Positions 26,091-34,062 of a stretch of DNA of 64,000 nucleotides are shown piece after piece; position 1 is the first letter of the stretch; every line of letters begins with the position of its first letter. A model generated the notes under the pieces. That model did no database searches, had not been told where the DNA came from, and was given only the letters and a program-made list of their open reading frames with translations. Made by a program: the position numbers and the translations under genes. Origin of the DNA: Trinickia acidisoli (lineage in GTDB: Bacteria > Pseudomonadota > Gammaproteobacteria > Burkholderiales > Burkholderiaceae); the NCBI RefSeq assembly GCF_017315725.1, contig NZ_JAFLRG010000001.1, positions 3,286,001 through 3,350,000 of the forward strand, given 5' to 3'.

Positions 26091-27572
26091 ATGTATCTCG
26101 GCATCGACCTAGGCACGTCCGAAGTCAAAGTGTTGTTGCTCTCGGCCGACGCGCGCGTGCTCGCCACTGCGGGCTCGCCGTTTCACGTATCGCGCCCGCA
26201 TCCGCGCTGGGCCGAGCAAGACCCGGCCGACTGGTGGCGCGGCACCTGCGAGGCGATCGCCAAGCTGCGCGCCGTGTGCCCCGACGCCTTCGCTCAGGTG
26301 CGCGGCATCGGCCTATCCGGCCAGATGCACGGCGCCGTGCTGCTCGACGCGGCCGATCGCGTATTGCGCCCGGCCATCCTCTGGAACGACATGCGCAGCG
26401 TCGAAGAATGCGACGAGCTCACGCGGCGCGCGCCCGAACTGCATGCCATCGCCGGCAACCTAGCCATGCCGGGCTTCACCGCGCCCAAGCTGCTGTGGGT
26501 CGCGCGGCACGAGCCCGATCTATTCGCACGCACAGCGTGCGTCTTGCTGCCGAAAGACTACCTGCGCCTGCGCATGACCGGCGAGAAGGTATCCGATCCT
26601 TCCGATGCCGCCGGCACGCTCTGGCTCGACGTCGCGCGCCGAGACTGGTCCGACGCGTTGCTCGGCGCCTGCGACATGCGCCGCGCGCAGATGCCGCGGC
26701 TCGCCGAGGGCAGTGCGCCGTCCGGCGTGCTGAGCGCCGAGATCGCGCGCGAGTGGGGCCTCTCGGGCGAAGTCGTCGTCGCGGCCGGCGGCGGCGACAA
26801 CGCGACGAGCGCGATCGGCATCGGCGCGACCGAGCCGGGCGACGGCTTCGTCTCGCTCGGCACGTCGGGCGTGCTGTGCGTGGTCGGCGATCGCTTTTCG
26901 CCGAACCCGGCGTCGGCGGTTCATGCGTTCTGTCATGCGATTCCCGATCGCTGGCATCAGATGAGCGTCGTCCTCTCTGCCGCGAGTTGCCTGCGCTGGG
27001 TCTGCAAGCTGACCGGCACCGACGAACCGACGCTCGTCGGCGAAGCCGCGGCGCTCGCCCCGGAAGCGCGCGACGCGGCGCCCATCTTCCTGCCGTATTT
27101 ATCGGGCGAGCGCACGCCCCATAACGATCCCTATGCGCAAGGCGTGTTTTTCGGCATGACGCATGCAACCGATCGCGCGCTGCTCGGCTACTCGGTGCTC
27201 GAAGGCGTCACGCTCGCGCTGACCGACGGCCTCGATGCGCTGGCCGCGGCCGGTACAGCGCCGAGCGCGCTCTCGCTGCTAGGCGGCGGCGCGCGCAGCG
27301 CGTTCTGGGCGCAACTGCTCGCCGACGCCTTGTCGACGCCGACGCGCCAGCACGGCGGCGGCGAAACGGGTGCGGCACTCGGTGCGGCGCGCTTGGGCTG
27401 GCTCGCGGCCGGCGGCAATCCGCGCGAGGTGCTCGCCAAGCCACCCGTAGTCGCGCAATTCACGCCGAACGCGCAGCGTCACGCCCCATTGCGCGCGCGC
27501 CTGCACGCATACCGCGAGCTCTACCGTCACGTGCGGCCGTTGTTCGAGCCGTCGCGTGCGCGGCTCGCTTGA
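26091..27572 (+). CDS. xylB: Xylulokinase
   Basis: FGGY-family sugar kinase (493 residues) that phosphorylates D-xylulose to D-xylulose 5-phosphate for the pentose phosphate pathway. MYLGIDLGTSEVKVLLLSAD is the N-terminal ATP-binding strand pair, GLSGQMHGAVLLD and LRPAILWNDMRS are substrate-binding, and PYLSGERTPHNDPYAQGVFF is the second FGGY signature. All conserved. It lies 58 nt after dalD, and the pair forms a full route from D-arabinitol to central metabolism. Confidence 0.94.
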   Translation: MYLGIDLGTSEVKVLLLSADARVLATAGSPFHVSRPHPRWAEQDPADWWRGTCEAIAKLRAVCPDAFAQVRGIGLSGQMHGAVLLDAADRVLRPAILWNDMRSVEECDELTRRAPELHAIAGNLAMPGFTAPKLLWVARHEPDLFARTACVLLPKDYLRLRMTGEKVSDPSDAAGTLWLDVARRDWSDALLGACDMRRAQMPRLAEGSAPSGVLSAEIAREWGLSGEVVVAAGGGDNATSAIGIGATEPGDGFVSLGTSGVLCVVGDRFSPNPASAVHAFCHAIPDRWHQMSVVLSAASCLRWVCKLTGTDEPTLVGEAAALAPEARDAAPIFLPYLSGERTPHNDPYAQGVFFGMTHATDRALLGYSVLEGVTLALTDGLDALAAAGTAPSALSLLGGGARSAFWAQLLADALSTPTRQHGGGETGAALGAARLGWLAAGGNPREVLAKPPVVAQFTPNAQRHAPLRARLHAYRELYRHVRPLFEPSRARLA

Positions 27573-27606
27573 TTTTTTCTCCCTCTCTCGCAGCTTCATC
27601 CGTACC

Positions 27607-28605
27607 GTGTCCAAATCAAACGAAAAACTCGACCTGGCCACGCGCGCCGCCTGGCTCTATTACGTCGCGGGGAATACGCAAAACGAGATCGCCGAAAAGC
27701 TGCAAGTATCGCGGCCCGTCGCGCAGCGTCTCGTGGCGTTCGCCGTCGAAAAGAATCTCGTGCGCGTGCGCATCGAACACCGGCTGGCCGATTGCCTGAC
27801 GCTTGCCGAGCAATTGAAGGCTCGTTACGGGCTTGCGATGTGCGAAGTCGTGCCCGTCGACGACGACACGCCCGAAGCCATCGACCGCAAGCTGGCCGTC
27901 GCCGGCGCGCAGGTGATGGAACGCTACTTGAGCGAAGAAAAGCCGATGATCATCTCGGTGAGCAGCGGCCGGACGCTGAAGGCGGCCGTCGATCACCTGG
28001 GGCAAATCGAGCGGCCGCAACATCGGCTCGTGTCGATGGTCGGCGCGATCGCGCAAGACGGCTCGTCGAACCGATACGACGTCGCGCTGCACATCTCGGA
28101 GAAGACAGGCGGCAAGCACTTTCTGCTGCCGGCGCCGCTCATCGCCGACAGCGAGGCCGAGCGTGCGCAATGGGTCAATCACCGTCTCTATCGCATCGTC
28201 GAATCGTTGACGGCGCAGGCCGACGTGGCCTTCGTCGGCATCGGCGACATCGGACCGAAATGTCCGTTGCACGTCGACGGGTTCATCACCGCCGCCGAGG
28301 TGGGCGAACTCACGCAGGGCGGCGCGGTGGCGGAAATGTTAGGACTGCCGATCGATGTGAACGGCAAGTGCGTGGAATCGCCGGCGGGCCGGCGCGTGAC
28401 GAGCGTGCCGCTCGATTCGCCGCCCAAGCGGCCGACGATCGGCTTCGCCGGCGGCGAGCGCAAGCACGGCGCCGTATTGGCCGTGCTCAAAGGGGGCTGG
28501 CTGTCGGGGCTCGTGACCGATGAAGCCTGCGCGCGCGCGGCACTGGGCGAGGACGGCCGCGCGGCGAAACGCGCCAAGACGCGCGGGACGCATACGACGG
28601 CTTGA
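27607..28605 (+). CDS. SorC family sugar-binding transcriptional regulator
   Basis: About 332 residues. The N-terminal helix-turn-helix (AAWLYYVAGNTQNEIAEKLQ, then VSRPVAQRLVAFA) precedes a large SorC sugar-phosphate-binding domain (ISVSSGRTLKAAVDHLGQIE and FVGIGDIGP). GTG at 27607 (VSKSNEKLDL) is the likely start; the frame is open upstream but the family begins here. It follows xylB by 34 nt and is the obvious candidate to control both polyol operons, including the operator-like palindromes at 36323-36353. Confidence 0.9.
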   Translation: MSKSNEKLDLATRAAWLYYVAGNTQNEIAEKLQVSRPVAQRLVAFAVEKNLVRVRIEHRLADCLTLAEQLKARYGLAMCEVVPVDDDTPEAIDRKLAVAGAQVMERYLSEEKPMIISVSSGRTLKAAVDHLGQIERPQHRLVSMVGAIAQDGSSNRYDVALHISEKTGGKHFLLPAPLIADSEAERAQWVNHRLYRIVESLTAQADVAFVGIGDIGPKCPLHVDGFITAAEVGELTQGGAVAEMLGLPIDVNGKCVESPAGRRVTSVPLDSPPKRPTIGFAGGERKHGAVLAVLKGGWLSGLVTDEACARAALGEDGRAAKRAKTRGTHTTA

Positions 28606-28615
28606 CGGCTCGCTG

Positions 28616-28646
28616 CCGATTCGGGCGCAGGCCATATCCGAATCGG
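28616..28646 (+). terminator. Hairpin after the SorC-type regulator gene
   Basis: Perfect 9-bp arms CCGATTCGG (28616-28624) and CCGAATCGG (28638-28646) with a 13-nt loop start 11 nt past the stop codon. No T-run follows. Placed between convergent genes, it may end the dalD-xylB-regulator transcript. Confidence 0.45.
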
Positions 28647-28710
28647 GCGATGGCGCCCCGAGCGACGAGCGCTCCGCCTCGCCGTCTCGCGTCTCGACAC
28701 AGCCGTCTCA

Positions 28711-29154
28711 CTACTGAATCTCGGCTTCCACAAGCAGCTTCAGCAAAGCAAGCGATTCCTGCCATCCGAGATAACACGCTTGAACCGGAATCATTTCCGG
28801 TATTCCCTCCTGCTCCACATCCAGCTCGGTGCCGAACGGCGTCTGCCGTAGCGACACCGTCGTCTGCATGACGCCAGGCAGATTCGGATCGTCGAACCTG
28901 CCCGTATAGCGAATGCGCGCCAGCGGGACCAACTCGAGATACTCGCCGCCGAACGAATGCGCGTGGCCGGTGGTGAAGTTCGTAAACGATATCCGATAGC
29001 CGCCGCCGACCTCGGCCCGCAGTTCGTGAACGGTGCCGACAAAGCCGTTCGGGGGTAGCCATTTTGCCAGGGCGCCGGCATCGAGGAACGCGCGGTAGAC
29101 GCGCTCGGGCGTGGAACGCAGAACACGATGCAGGCGAACGGTATTCGTGGACAT
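28711..29154 (-). CDS. SRPBCC (AHSA1-like) domain protein
   Basis: About 147 residues with the START/SRPBCC lipid-pocket fold of the AHSA1 group: VRLHRVLRSTPERVYRAFLD, then ALAKWLPPNGFVGTVHELRA and the C-terminal GWQESLALLKLLVEAEIQ. The ligand is unknown; such proteins are often called polyketide cyclase or Aha1-like without evidence of either. The ATG at 29154 (MSTNTVRLHR) has GGAG 6 nt upstream and is preferred over 29178. It is unrelated to the polyol genes around it. Confidence 0.85.
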   Translation of the reverse strand: MSTNTVRLHRVLRSTPERVYRAFLDAGALAKWLPPNGFVGTVHELRAEVGGGYRISFTNFTTGHAHSFGGEYLELVPLARIRYTGRFDDPNLPGVMQTTVSLRQTPFGTELDVEQEGIPEMIPVQACYLGWQESLALLKLLVEAEIQ

Positions 29155-29376
29155 GATGAACTCCGAAGGCGAAGGCACGGCCCCTTCGATCGTAGTCGAC
29201 GAATGGGGAAAGCGGAAATCGACAGATGGCCGCGCTCATGTCGACTCTCTCACCGGACCATTCTCCGCGTCCGGTTAAATCGCTTCCCTGCCCGCCCCAT
29301 TCGTTGCATCCCGCATATTTCCTCGTGGCTTACGCCCTGTGGTGCACGTCGTTCAGCGGCGCTGGGATATTCAAGT

Positions 29377-29416
29377 GTCAGTTGAAGCCGGCACGTCAGT
29401 ACAAATGTCAATACAA
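29377..29416 (+). promoter_or_regulatory. Direct repeats before brnT, possible antitoxin operator
   Basis: GTCAGTACAA (29395-29404) and GTCAATACAA (29407-29416) differ at one base and repeat with a 12-nt period; a weaker third copy, GTCAGTTGAA, begins at 29377. TACAAT at 29412-29417 could be a -10 element, so a protein bound here would block it. Ribbon-helix-helix antitoxins such as BrnA usually repress their own promoter through repeated short sites. That role is inferred. Confidence 0.45.
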
Positions 29417-29433
29417 TCGCAAATAGGTGAACT

Positions 29434-29688
29434 GTGCAGTTCGAGTGGGATGAAGAGAAGAATCGAATCAATATTCGCAAACACAGGATCGATTTCACCG
29501 ACGCGATCGATGTGTTCAACCATCCGATACTCGTAGCGCTGGATGGGCGGGAAGACTATGGCGAGGAGCGCTGGACCGCGCTGTGATGGATGAAGGCGAC
29601 GCTGGCCGTCGTAGTCTATGTCGAATGCTGCGGGCCAGTCGTCCGGATAATCTCCGCTCGCAAAGCAACGAAACACGAGGCGAACGAT
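29434..29688 (+). pseudogene. brnT: BrnT family toxin gene with in-frame TGA
   Basis: Reading from GTG 29434 gives VQFEWDEEKNRINIRKHRID, then a BrnT-like core ending EERWTAL, a TGA at 29584-29586, and without frame change WMKATLAVVVYVE and VVRIISARKATKHEAND. Both halves are recognisable BrnT, a RelE-like ribonuclease toxin. The stop stands where relatives usually have Gly, so one G-to-T change (GGA to TGA) would explain it. After the TGA the frame runs straight into the brnA ATG at 29689 with no further stop. As written the toxin would be cut to 50 residues and be inactive. Confidence 0.8.
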
Positions 29689-29946
29689 ATGAGCAAAGTG
29701 TCAAAAACTGACTGGAAGCGACTAGAGAAGCTCAAGGACGAGCAGATCGATACGAGCGACATCCCTGAACTGGGCGACGATTTCTTCGCCCGTGCGGAGT
29801 TGCATGTTCCACCAAAGCAAGCCGTGACGATGCGACTCGACGTGGACGTGCTGAACTGGTTCAAGGCACAAGGACAAGGCTATCAGACACGCATCAACAA
29901 ACTGCTGCGCGCATACATGCTGGAGCATCAGCGTCGGCACGCGTGA
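29689..29946 (+). CDS. brnA: BrnA family antitoxin
   Basis: 85 residues, intact. The C-terminal ribbon-helix-helix DNA-binding region is visible as KQAVTMRLDVDVLNWFKAQG followed by YQTRINKLLRAYML. The N-terminal part (MSKVSKTDWKRLEKLKDEQI and DTSDIPELGDDF) is the toxin-binding segment typical of BrnA. The normal role is to neutralise BrnT and repress the pair's promoter. Its partner toxin carries a nonsense codon, so it is probably an orphan antitoxin. It lies in the same frame as brnT. Base composition here looks less GC-rich than the flanks, which fits acquired DNA. Confidence 0.85.
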   Translation: MSKVSKTDWKRLEKLKDEQIDTSDIPELGDDFFARAELHVPPKQAVTMRLDVDVLNWFKAQGQGYQTRINKLLRAYMLEHQRRHA

Positions 29947-29989
29947 CTGCCGTTACATCCACGGACGGCGCGCTCGCGTCCGATTCCCA

Positions 29990-30048
29990 CAAGCCGCCGA
30001 CGACACCTCCACTATCGTCCTGTCGTAAGACTGCCCCTCTTCGTCGAT
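29990..30048 (-). repeat. Decayed copy of the ABC ATPase gene's 3' end
   Basis: 59 bp matching 30234-30292, the last codons of the neighbouring polyol ATPase gene, at 53 of 59 positions and in the same orientation. In the ATPase reading frame the six differences are spread two each over first, second and third codon positions, and the stop is TGT instead of TGA. That pattern suggests unselected drift of a gene remnant. Flanking sequence on either side does not match. Confidence 0.85.
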
Positions 30049-30127
30049 TTCTTTTTCTGTCGACGCGGAACGAAGAGCGGCGCAGACAGGACGACCCGCA
30101 GATTTCGTGAGAAAGACGGCTAGCTGG

Positions 30128-30163
30128 CTAACATGGCCATGGTAGCTACCACGGCCGTGTTAG
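30128..30163. repeat. 36-bp near-perfect palindrome
   Basis: CTAACATGGCCATGGTAG-CTACCACGGCCGTGTTAG: 16 of 18 symmetric positions pair, one more forms a G-T pair, and there is no spacer at the centre (GGTAGCTACC). It lies in a 187-bp gene-free gap (30047-30232) between the decayed repeat and the ATPase gene's stop. It could be extruded as a cruciform, end transcription, or be a recombination or insertion-end scar. I see nothing else in this gap. Confidence 0.8.
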
Positions 30164-30232
30164 GGCTCAGCGCGCCTCAATTCGCCGATGCGGATGGCGA
30201 GTCACTCGAATGCATTCGTCACGAACCCACCC

Positions 30233-31390
30233 TCAAGCCGCCGACAACACCTCCACGATCTTCCTGTCGTAAGCCTGCCCGTCTTCGTCGAACAGATGAC
30301 AATGCTCGGGGGCGGCGCCGAGCGTGAGCGCTTCGCCGCGTTCATGGCGCTCGAGCGGCGGGATGCGTGCGATCAAACCGTCAGGCGCCACCGAAGCTTC
30401 CGCGTAAAGGTAGGCGGCATCGCCAAGCGATTCGACCGTCGTCGTCTGCGCGCTCACACCGTATAGCGGCGCGCCGCCCGCCGGTGCAGGCGGTTGCGCA
30501 TGCAAATGCTCGGGCCGAACCCCGACCGTCACGCGTGCGCCCAGTTGCAGCGCACGCGCGCCCGACGACGAAGTCCCGCGCGTCTCGACCGCCACGCGCT
30601 GCGTTTCACCCGTGGCATAGCGCACGAGCACGCCATCGCCGCTGACCTGCTCGACGACGCCTTCGAGAAAATTCATCTTCGGCGATCCGATGAAGCCGGC
30701 GACGAATCGATTGGCCGGTGCGTGATAAAGACGATTAGGACTGCCGACTTGTTCGACGTTGCCCGCCGACATCACGACAATCTTGTCGGCCAGCGTCATC
30801 GCCTCGACCTGATCGTGCGTCACGTAGATCATCGTCGTCTTCAATTCGTCGTGCAGCCGCGCGAACTCGAGGCGCATCTTCACACGCAAGGCCGCATCGA
30901 GATTCGACAATGGCTCGTCGAATAGAAACACCTTCGGTTTGCGCGTAATGGCCCGCCCGATCGCCACACGTTGCCGCTGCCCGCCCGAAAGCTGCTTCGG
31001 CTTGCGATCGAGCAGATGGTCGATGTGCAGGATCTTCGCCGCATTGCGCACGGCTTCGTCGATCTCGGGCTTCTTCGCCCCGGCCAGCTTCAAGCCGAAC
31101 GCCATGTTGTCGTAGAGCGACATATGCGGGTACAGCGCGTACGACTGGAACACCATCGCAATGCCGCGCTTGGCCGGCGGCACGTCGTTCACCCGCGCGG
31201 CGTCGATCATGAGCTCGCCGCCGCTGATCGCTTCGAGGCCTGCAATCATTCTGAGCAGCGTCGACTTGCCGCATCCGCTCGGCCCGACGAACACGACGAA
31301 CTCGCCGTCGGCGATATCGAGGTTCACATTGCGCAAGACCTCGTGCTCTTCATAACGTTTCGCGATGCCACGCAGCGTCAAGCTTGCCAT
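30233..31390 (-). CDS. Polyol ABC transporter ATP-binding protein (SmoK/UgpC type)
   Basis: About 385 residues, CUT1-type sugar importer ATPase. Walker A GPSGCGKSTLLRMIAGLE, Q-loop MVFQSYALYPHMS, signature LSGGQRQRVAIGRAITR, Walker B VFLFDEPLSNLDAAL, and a C-terminal TOBE/MalK regulatory domain from about residue 235 (GVRPEHLHAQPP). ATG 31390 (MASLTLRGIAKRYEE) follows AAAGGAGA. It energises the two permeases upstream and overlaps the HAD gene by 13 nt. A degenerate copy of its last 59 bp lies 185 bp downstream. Confidence 0.92.
   Translation of the reverse strand: MASLTLRGIAKRYEEHEVLRNVNLDIADGEFVVFVGPSGCGKSTLLRMIAGLEAISGGELMIDAARVNDVPPAKRGIAMVFQSYALYPHMSLYDNMAFGLKLAGAKKPEIDEAVRNAAKILHIDHLLDRKPKQLSGGQRQRVAIGRAITRKPKVFLFDEPLSNLDAALRVKMRLEFARLHDELKTTMIYVTHDQVEAMTLADKIVVMSAGNVEQVGSPNRLYHAPANRFVAGFIGSPKMNFLEGVVEQVSGDGVLVRYATGETQRVAVETRGTSSSGARALQLGARVTVGVRPEHLHAQPPAPAGGAPLYGVSAQTTTVESLGDAAYLYAEASVAPDGLIARIPPLERHERGEALTLGAAPEHCHLFDEDGQAYDRKIVEVLSAA
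30234..30292 (-). repeat. Parent copy of the duplicated ATPase gene tail
   Basis: The intact member of the 59-bp direct repeat pair; it codes for the last residues of the ATPase (GQAYDRKIVEVLSAA). See the decayed copy at 29990-30048. The start-to-start distance is 244 bp. Confidence 0.85.
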
Positions 31391-32142
31391 GATGCGTCTC
31401 CTTTCCCATTCGTTGCCGTGCGCGCCCCATCGGCTGCGCCGGTCATCCATTGCTCGACGAGCGCGGGCAATACGCGCATGTCGTCGAATACGCGTTGCGC
31501 GCCCGCTTGCACGAGCGCATCGGCGTGCGCGCGCCCGCCGTGTTCCGCGTGCGTGCCGCCCGCGAAGCCGAGCACGACCATGCCCGCCGTGCTAGCCGCC
31601 GCGACGCCCGCGACGCTGTCTTCCACGACGAGACAGGCGCGGCTCGACACGCCGAGCGCATCGGCCACGGCGATATAGATGTCGGGCGCGGGCTTCGGTC
31701 TCGGCACGCGATCCGCGCAAAACACGCGCGAGCCGAAAAAACGGTCGAGCCCCGTGCGCGCAAGCACGGCGTTGACATAAGCCGTATAGCTGTTGCTCGC
31801 GCAAGCCTTCGTCAACGCGATCTGCGTCAACGCCGCTTCAACGCCGGCCACGACCGGCGCCTGCTGCGCGGCTGCCTCGACGCTACGCCGTATCGCATCC
31901 ATCTCCACCGGCGCCAGCGTTTCGCCGAGCGCCGCGGCGCTCTCTTGCAGCACGCGTTCGATGCGCAGCCCGAGCAGCGGCAACACGACGGGCTCGACGT
32001 CGGCCCGCGGCCAGCGCGCTTGCAGCTCGTGCACGAGCATCTTCGCCGCGACGGCCTCGCTGTCGATCAGCACGCCGTCGCAATCGCAGATCAGCACGCG
32101 ATCGCGCCGCATCTCGCCCGCTCCGATCGTCGATGCCGTCAT
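31378..32142 (-). CDS. HAD family hydrolase (beta-phosphoglucomutase/phosphatase-like)
   Basis: About 254 residues. HAD motif I CDCDGVLIDSEAVAAKML with the nucleophilic Asp, motif II in ASNSYTAYVNAVL, motif III/IV in RPKPAPDIYIAVADALG and VVEDSVAGVAAASTAGM. The cap domain lies between motifs I and II, subfamily IA. It probably dephosphorylates a sugar or polyol phosphate, as its place between permease and ATPase genes suggests; the substrate is unknown. Its ATG overlaps the permease stop in ATGA and its 3' end overlaps the ATPase gene. Confidence 0.88.
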   Translation of the reverse strand: MTASTIGAGEMRRDRVLICDCDGVLIDSEAVAAKMLVHELQARWPRADVEPVVLPLLGLRIERVLQESAAALGETLAPVEMDAIRRSVEAAAQQAPVVAGVEAALTQIALTKACASNSYTAYVNAVLARTGLDRFFGSRVFCADRVPRPKPAPDIYIAVADALGVSSRACLVVEDSVAGVAAASTAGMVVLGFAGGTHAEHGGRAHADALVQAGAQRVFDDMRVLPALVEQWMTGAADGARTATNGKGDASWQA

Positions 32143-33002
32143 TTGACGGCTCCGAACGTGAGGCCGCGCACGAGTTGCTTTTGCGACAACCAACCCACGA
32201 GCAGAATCGGCGCGACCGCCAACAACGACGCCGCCGACAATTTCGCCCAAAACAACCCCTCGGGACTCGAGTACGACGCGATGAACACCGTAAGCGGCGC
32301 CGCGCCCGAGCTCGACAAGTTGATGCTCCAGAACGCCTCGTTCCACGACAGAATCACGAGCAGCAGCGCCGTCGACGCGAGCCCGGGCAGCGCCATCGGC
32401 ATCAGCAGATAGAGAATCTCCTGCCACGTCGCGGCGCCGTCGATGCGCCCCGCTTCGAGAATGTCGCGCGGAATCTCGTTGAAATACGTGAATGCCATCC
32501 ACACGGCGATCGGCAAATTCATCAGCGTATAGACGATGACGAGCCCCGAGACCGTATCGAGCAGCCCCGCGTTCTTCCAGAGCAAATAGATCGGCACGAG
32601 CACGCCGACCGACGGCATCATCTTCGTCGACAACATCCACAGCAGCATGCTTTGCGTGCGGCGCGTCGGGAAGAACGCCATCGCATAGGCGGCCGGCACG
32701 GCAAGCAGCAAGCACAGCACGGTCACGCCCGCCGAAATGAGGATCGAATTGCGCGCGAACAGGAAGTAGTCGCTGCGCGCGAACACCTCGCGGAAGCTGT
32801 CCAGCGTCGGCGTGAAGATCAACGACATCGAATAGGCGTCGCGCTCGGTCTTGAACGCCGTGATCGTCATCCAGAAGATCGGGAAGAACAGCGCGAGCGA
32901 GATGAGCCAGGCCAGCACGCCGGGCAGCGTGCGCTTGACGACATCGAGCCCGGGCAATTGCGCGCGCAGCGCACGCGTGGCGGGTAAGGTCGGATGGCTC
33001 AT
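32139..33002 (-). CDS. Polyol ABC transporter permease (MalG type)
   Basis: About 287 residues with six hydrophobic helices. The conserved EAA loop that contacts the ATPase reads EIPRDILEAGRIDGAATWQE. The N-terminal LAWLISLALFFPIFWMTITAF and long first periplasmic loop fit the second permease of CUT1 systems. ATG 33002 (MSHPTLPATRAL) overlaps the stop of the first permease. Pairs with that protein to form the membrane channel. Confidence 0.92.
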   Translation of the reverse strand: MSHPTLPATRALRAQLPGLDVVKRTLPGVLAWLISLALFFPIFWMTITAFKTERDAYSMSLIFTPTLDSFREVFARSDYFLFARNSILISAGVTVLCLLLAVPAAYAMAFFPTRRTQSMLLWMLSTKMMPSVGVLVPIYLLWKNAGLLDTVSGLVIVYTLMNLPIAVWMAFTYFNEIPRDILEAGRIDGAATWQEILYLLMPMALPGLASTALLLVILSWNEAFWSINLSSSGAAPLTVFIASYSSPEGLFWAKLSAASLLAVAPILLVGWLSQKQLVRGLTFGAVK

Positions 33003-33934
33003 GCTTCGTACTCCCCTTTCAGATTCTTCGCGAGCATGCGCACGAGGAAGAACGCGACGATATTGGCGAGCACCACGGCCAGAATGCCCCCCGCCGATGC
33101 GAGGCCGACGTCGAACTGTTGCAGGCCCAACGCGTAGATCAAGTAGGAGAGAATCGTCGTGGCATTGCCCGGGCCGCCCGCGGTCGTCGTATAGATTTCG
33201 GCGAAGATCGACAGCAGAAAGATCGTCTCCATCATCACGACCACGGAAATTGCCCGCCTCAAGTGCGGCAGCGTGATGTAGAAGAACATCGCAAACGGCC
33301 CGGCGCCGTCGATCCGTGCCGCTTCCTTTTGCTCCTCGTCGAGCGATTGGATCGCGGTAAACAGAATGAGGAAGGCGAACGGCAGCCATTGCCACGCGAC
33401 GATGACGATGATCGCCGAGAGCGGGTACGTGGCGAACCAATCGATCGGTTGCATGCCGAACCAGCGCATGACGGCCGCCACCACGCCGTATACCGGGTGC
33501 AGCATCATGTTCTTCCAGATCAGCGCGCTGACCGTCGGCATGACGAAGAACGGGCCGATCGCGAGCATCCGTGCAATCCCTTGCCCGAGGAATTTGCGAT
33601 CGAAAATCACCGCCATCAAGATGCCGCCGACGACCGTGATGACGAGCACCGAGCCGATCAGCTCGAGCGTGTGAACGATCGACGGTAGGAACGCGGGATC
33701 GGTGACGAGGTAGCGGTAATTGTCCAATCCCGCGAAGCCTTTTTCATCGGGATTGAGCAAGTTGTAGCGGGAGAACGAATACCAAATCGTCATCGCGAGC
33801 GGTATCGTCATCCATAAGACGAGGACGGCAACCGAAGGCGCGACGAGCCAGCGCGTCGAGCCGGCACGCCGCTCCGGCGTCGGCAAGGCGCCGTGCTCCG
33901 CGGCAGGCGAGAGCGGCATATGAAGATGTCCCAT
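32999..33934 (-). CDS. Polyol ABC transporter permease (MalF type)
   Basis: About 311 residues with six hydrophobic segments; the first is VAPSVAVLVLWMTIPLAMTI. The EAA loop is SLDEEQKEAARIDGAGPFAM. ATG 33934 (MGHLHMPLSPAAEH) has AGGAG 8 nt upstream, so I prefer it to an upstream in-frame start. It follows the binding-protein gene after a 128-bp gap with two strong hairpins, and overlaps the next permease gene by 4 nt. Confidence 0.92.
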   Translation of the reverse strand: MGHLHMPLSPAAEHGALPTPERRAGSTRWLVAPSVAVLVLWMTIPLAMTIWYSFSRYNLLNPDEKGFAGLDNYRYLVTDPAFLPSIVHTLELIGSVLVITVVGGILMAVIFDRKFLGQGIARMLAIGPFFVMPTVSALIWKNMMLHPVYGVVAAVMRWFGMQPIDWFATYPLSAIIVIVAWQWLPFAFLILFTAIQSLDEEQKEAARIDGAGPFAMFFYITLPHLRRAISVVVMMETIFLLSIFAEIYTTTAGGPGNATTILSYLIYALGLQQFDVGLASAGGILAVVLANIVAFFLVRMLAKNLKGEYEA

Positions 33935-33983
33935 CGTTCGGACTCCTGGTCGATTCGGCGCCATCGCGCGGATGACGTCGAGA

Positions 33984-34050
33984 GCGGGCCGCGGCAAACA
34001 CTCCGCAAGCGGCCCGCAAGCGAACGATGCGCTCGATGCGCACCGTTCGC
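33984..34050 (-). terminator. Two consecutive hairpins after the binding-protein gene
   Basis: In transcription order: 34020-34050, arms GCGAACG and CGTTCGC around an inner TGCGC/GCGCA stem with one mismatch; then 33984-34017, a perfect 9-bp GCGGGCCGC/GCGGCCCGC stem with a 16-nt loop. There is no T-run. In ABC importer operons such structures after the binding-protein gene reduce readthrough or protect the upstream mRNA, so the binding protein is made in excess over the permeases. That use is inferred. Confidence 0.6.
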
Positions 34051-34062
34051 ACGGCTTGGCGA

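Noticed and set aside
29226..29426. Small rightward frame of 66 residues between the SRPBCC gene and brnT
   Set aside because: No recognisable similarity, no ribosome site, overlaps the likely brnT promoter and operator.
29584..29586. TGA in brnT as selenocysteine or programmed readthrough
   Set aside because: No relation of BrnT to selenoproteins, no selenocysteine-insertion-type stem seen after the TGA, and a one-base change from Gly explains it more simply.
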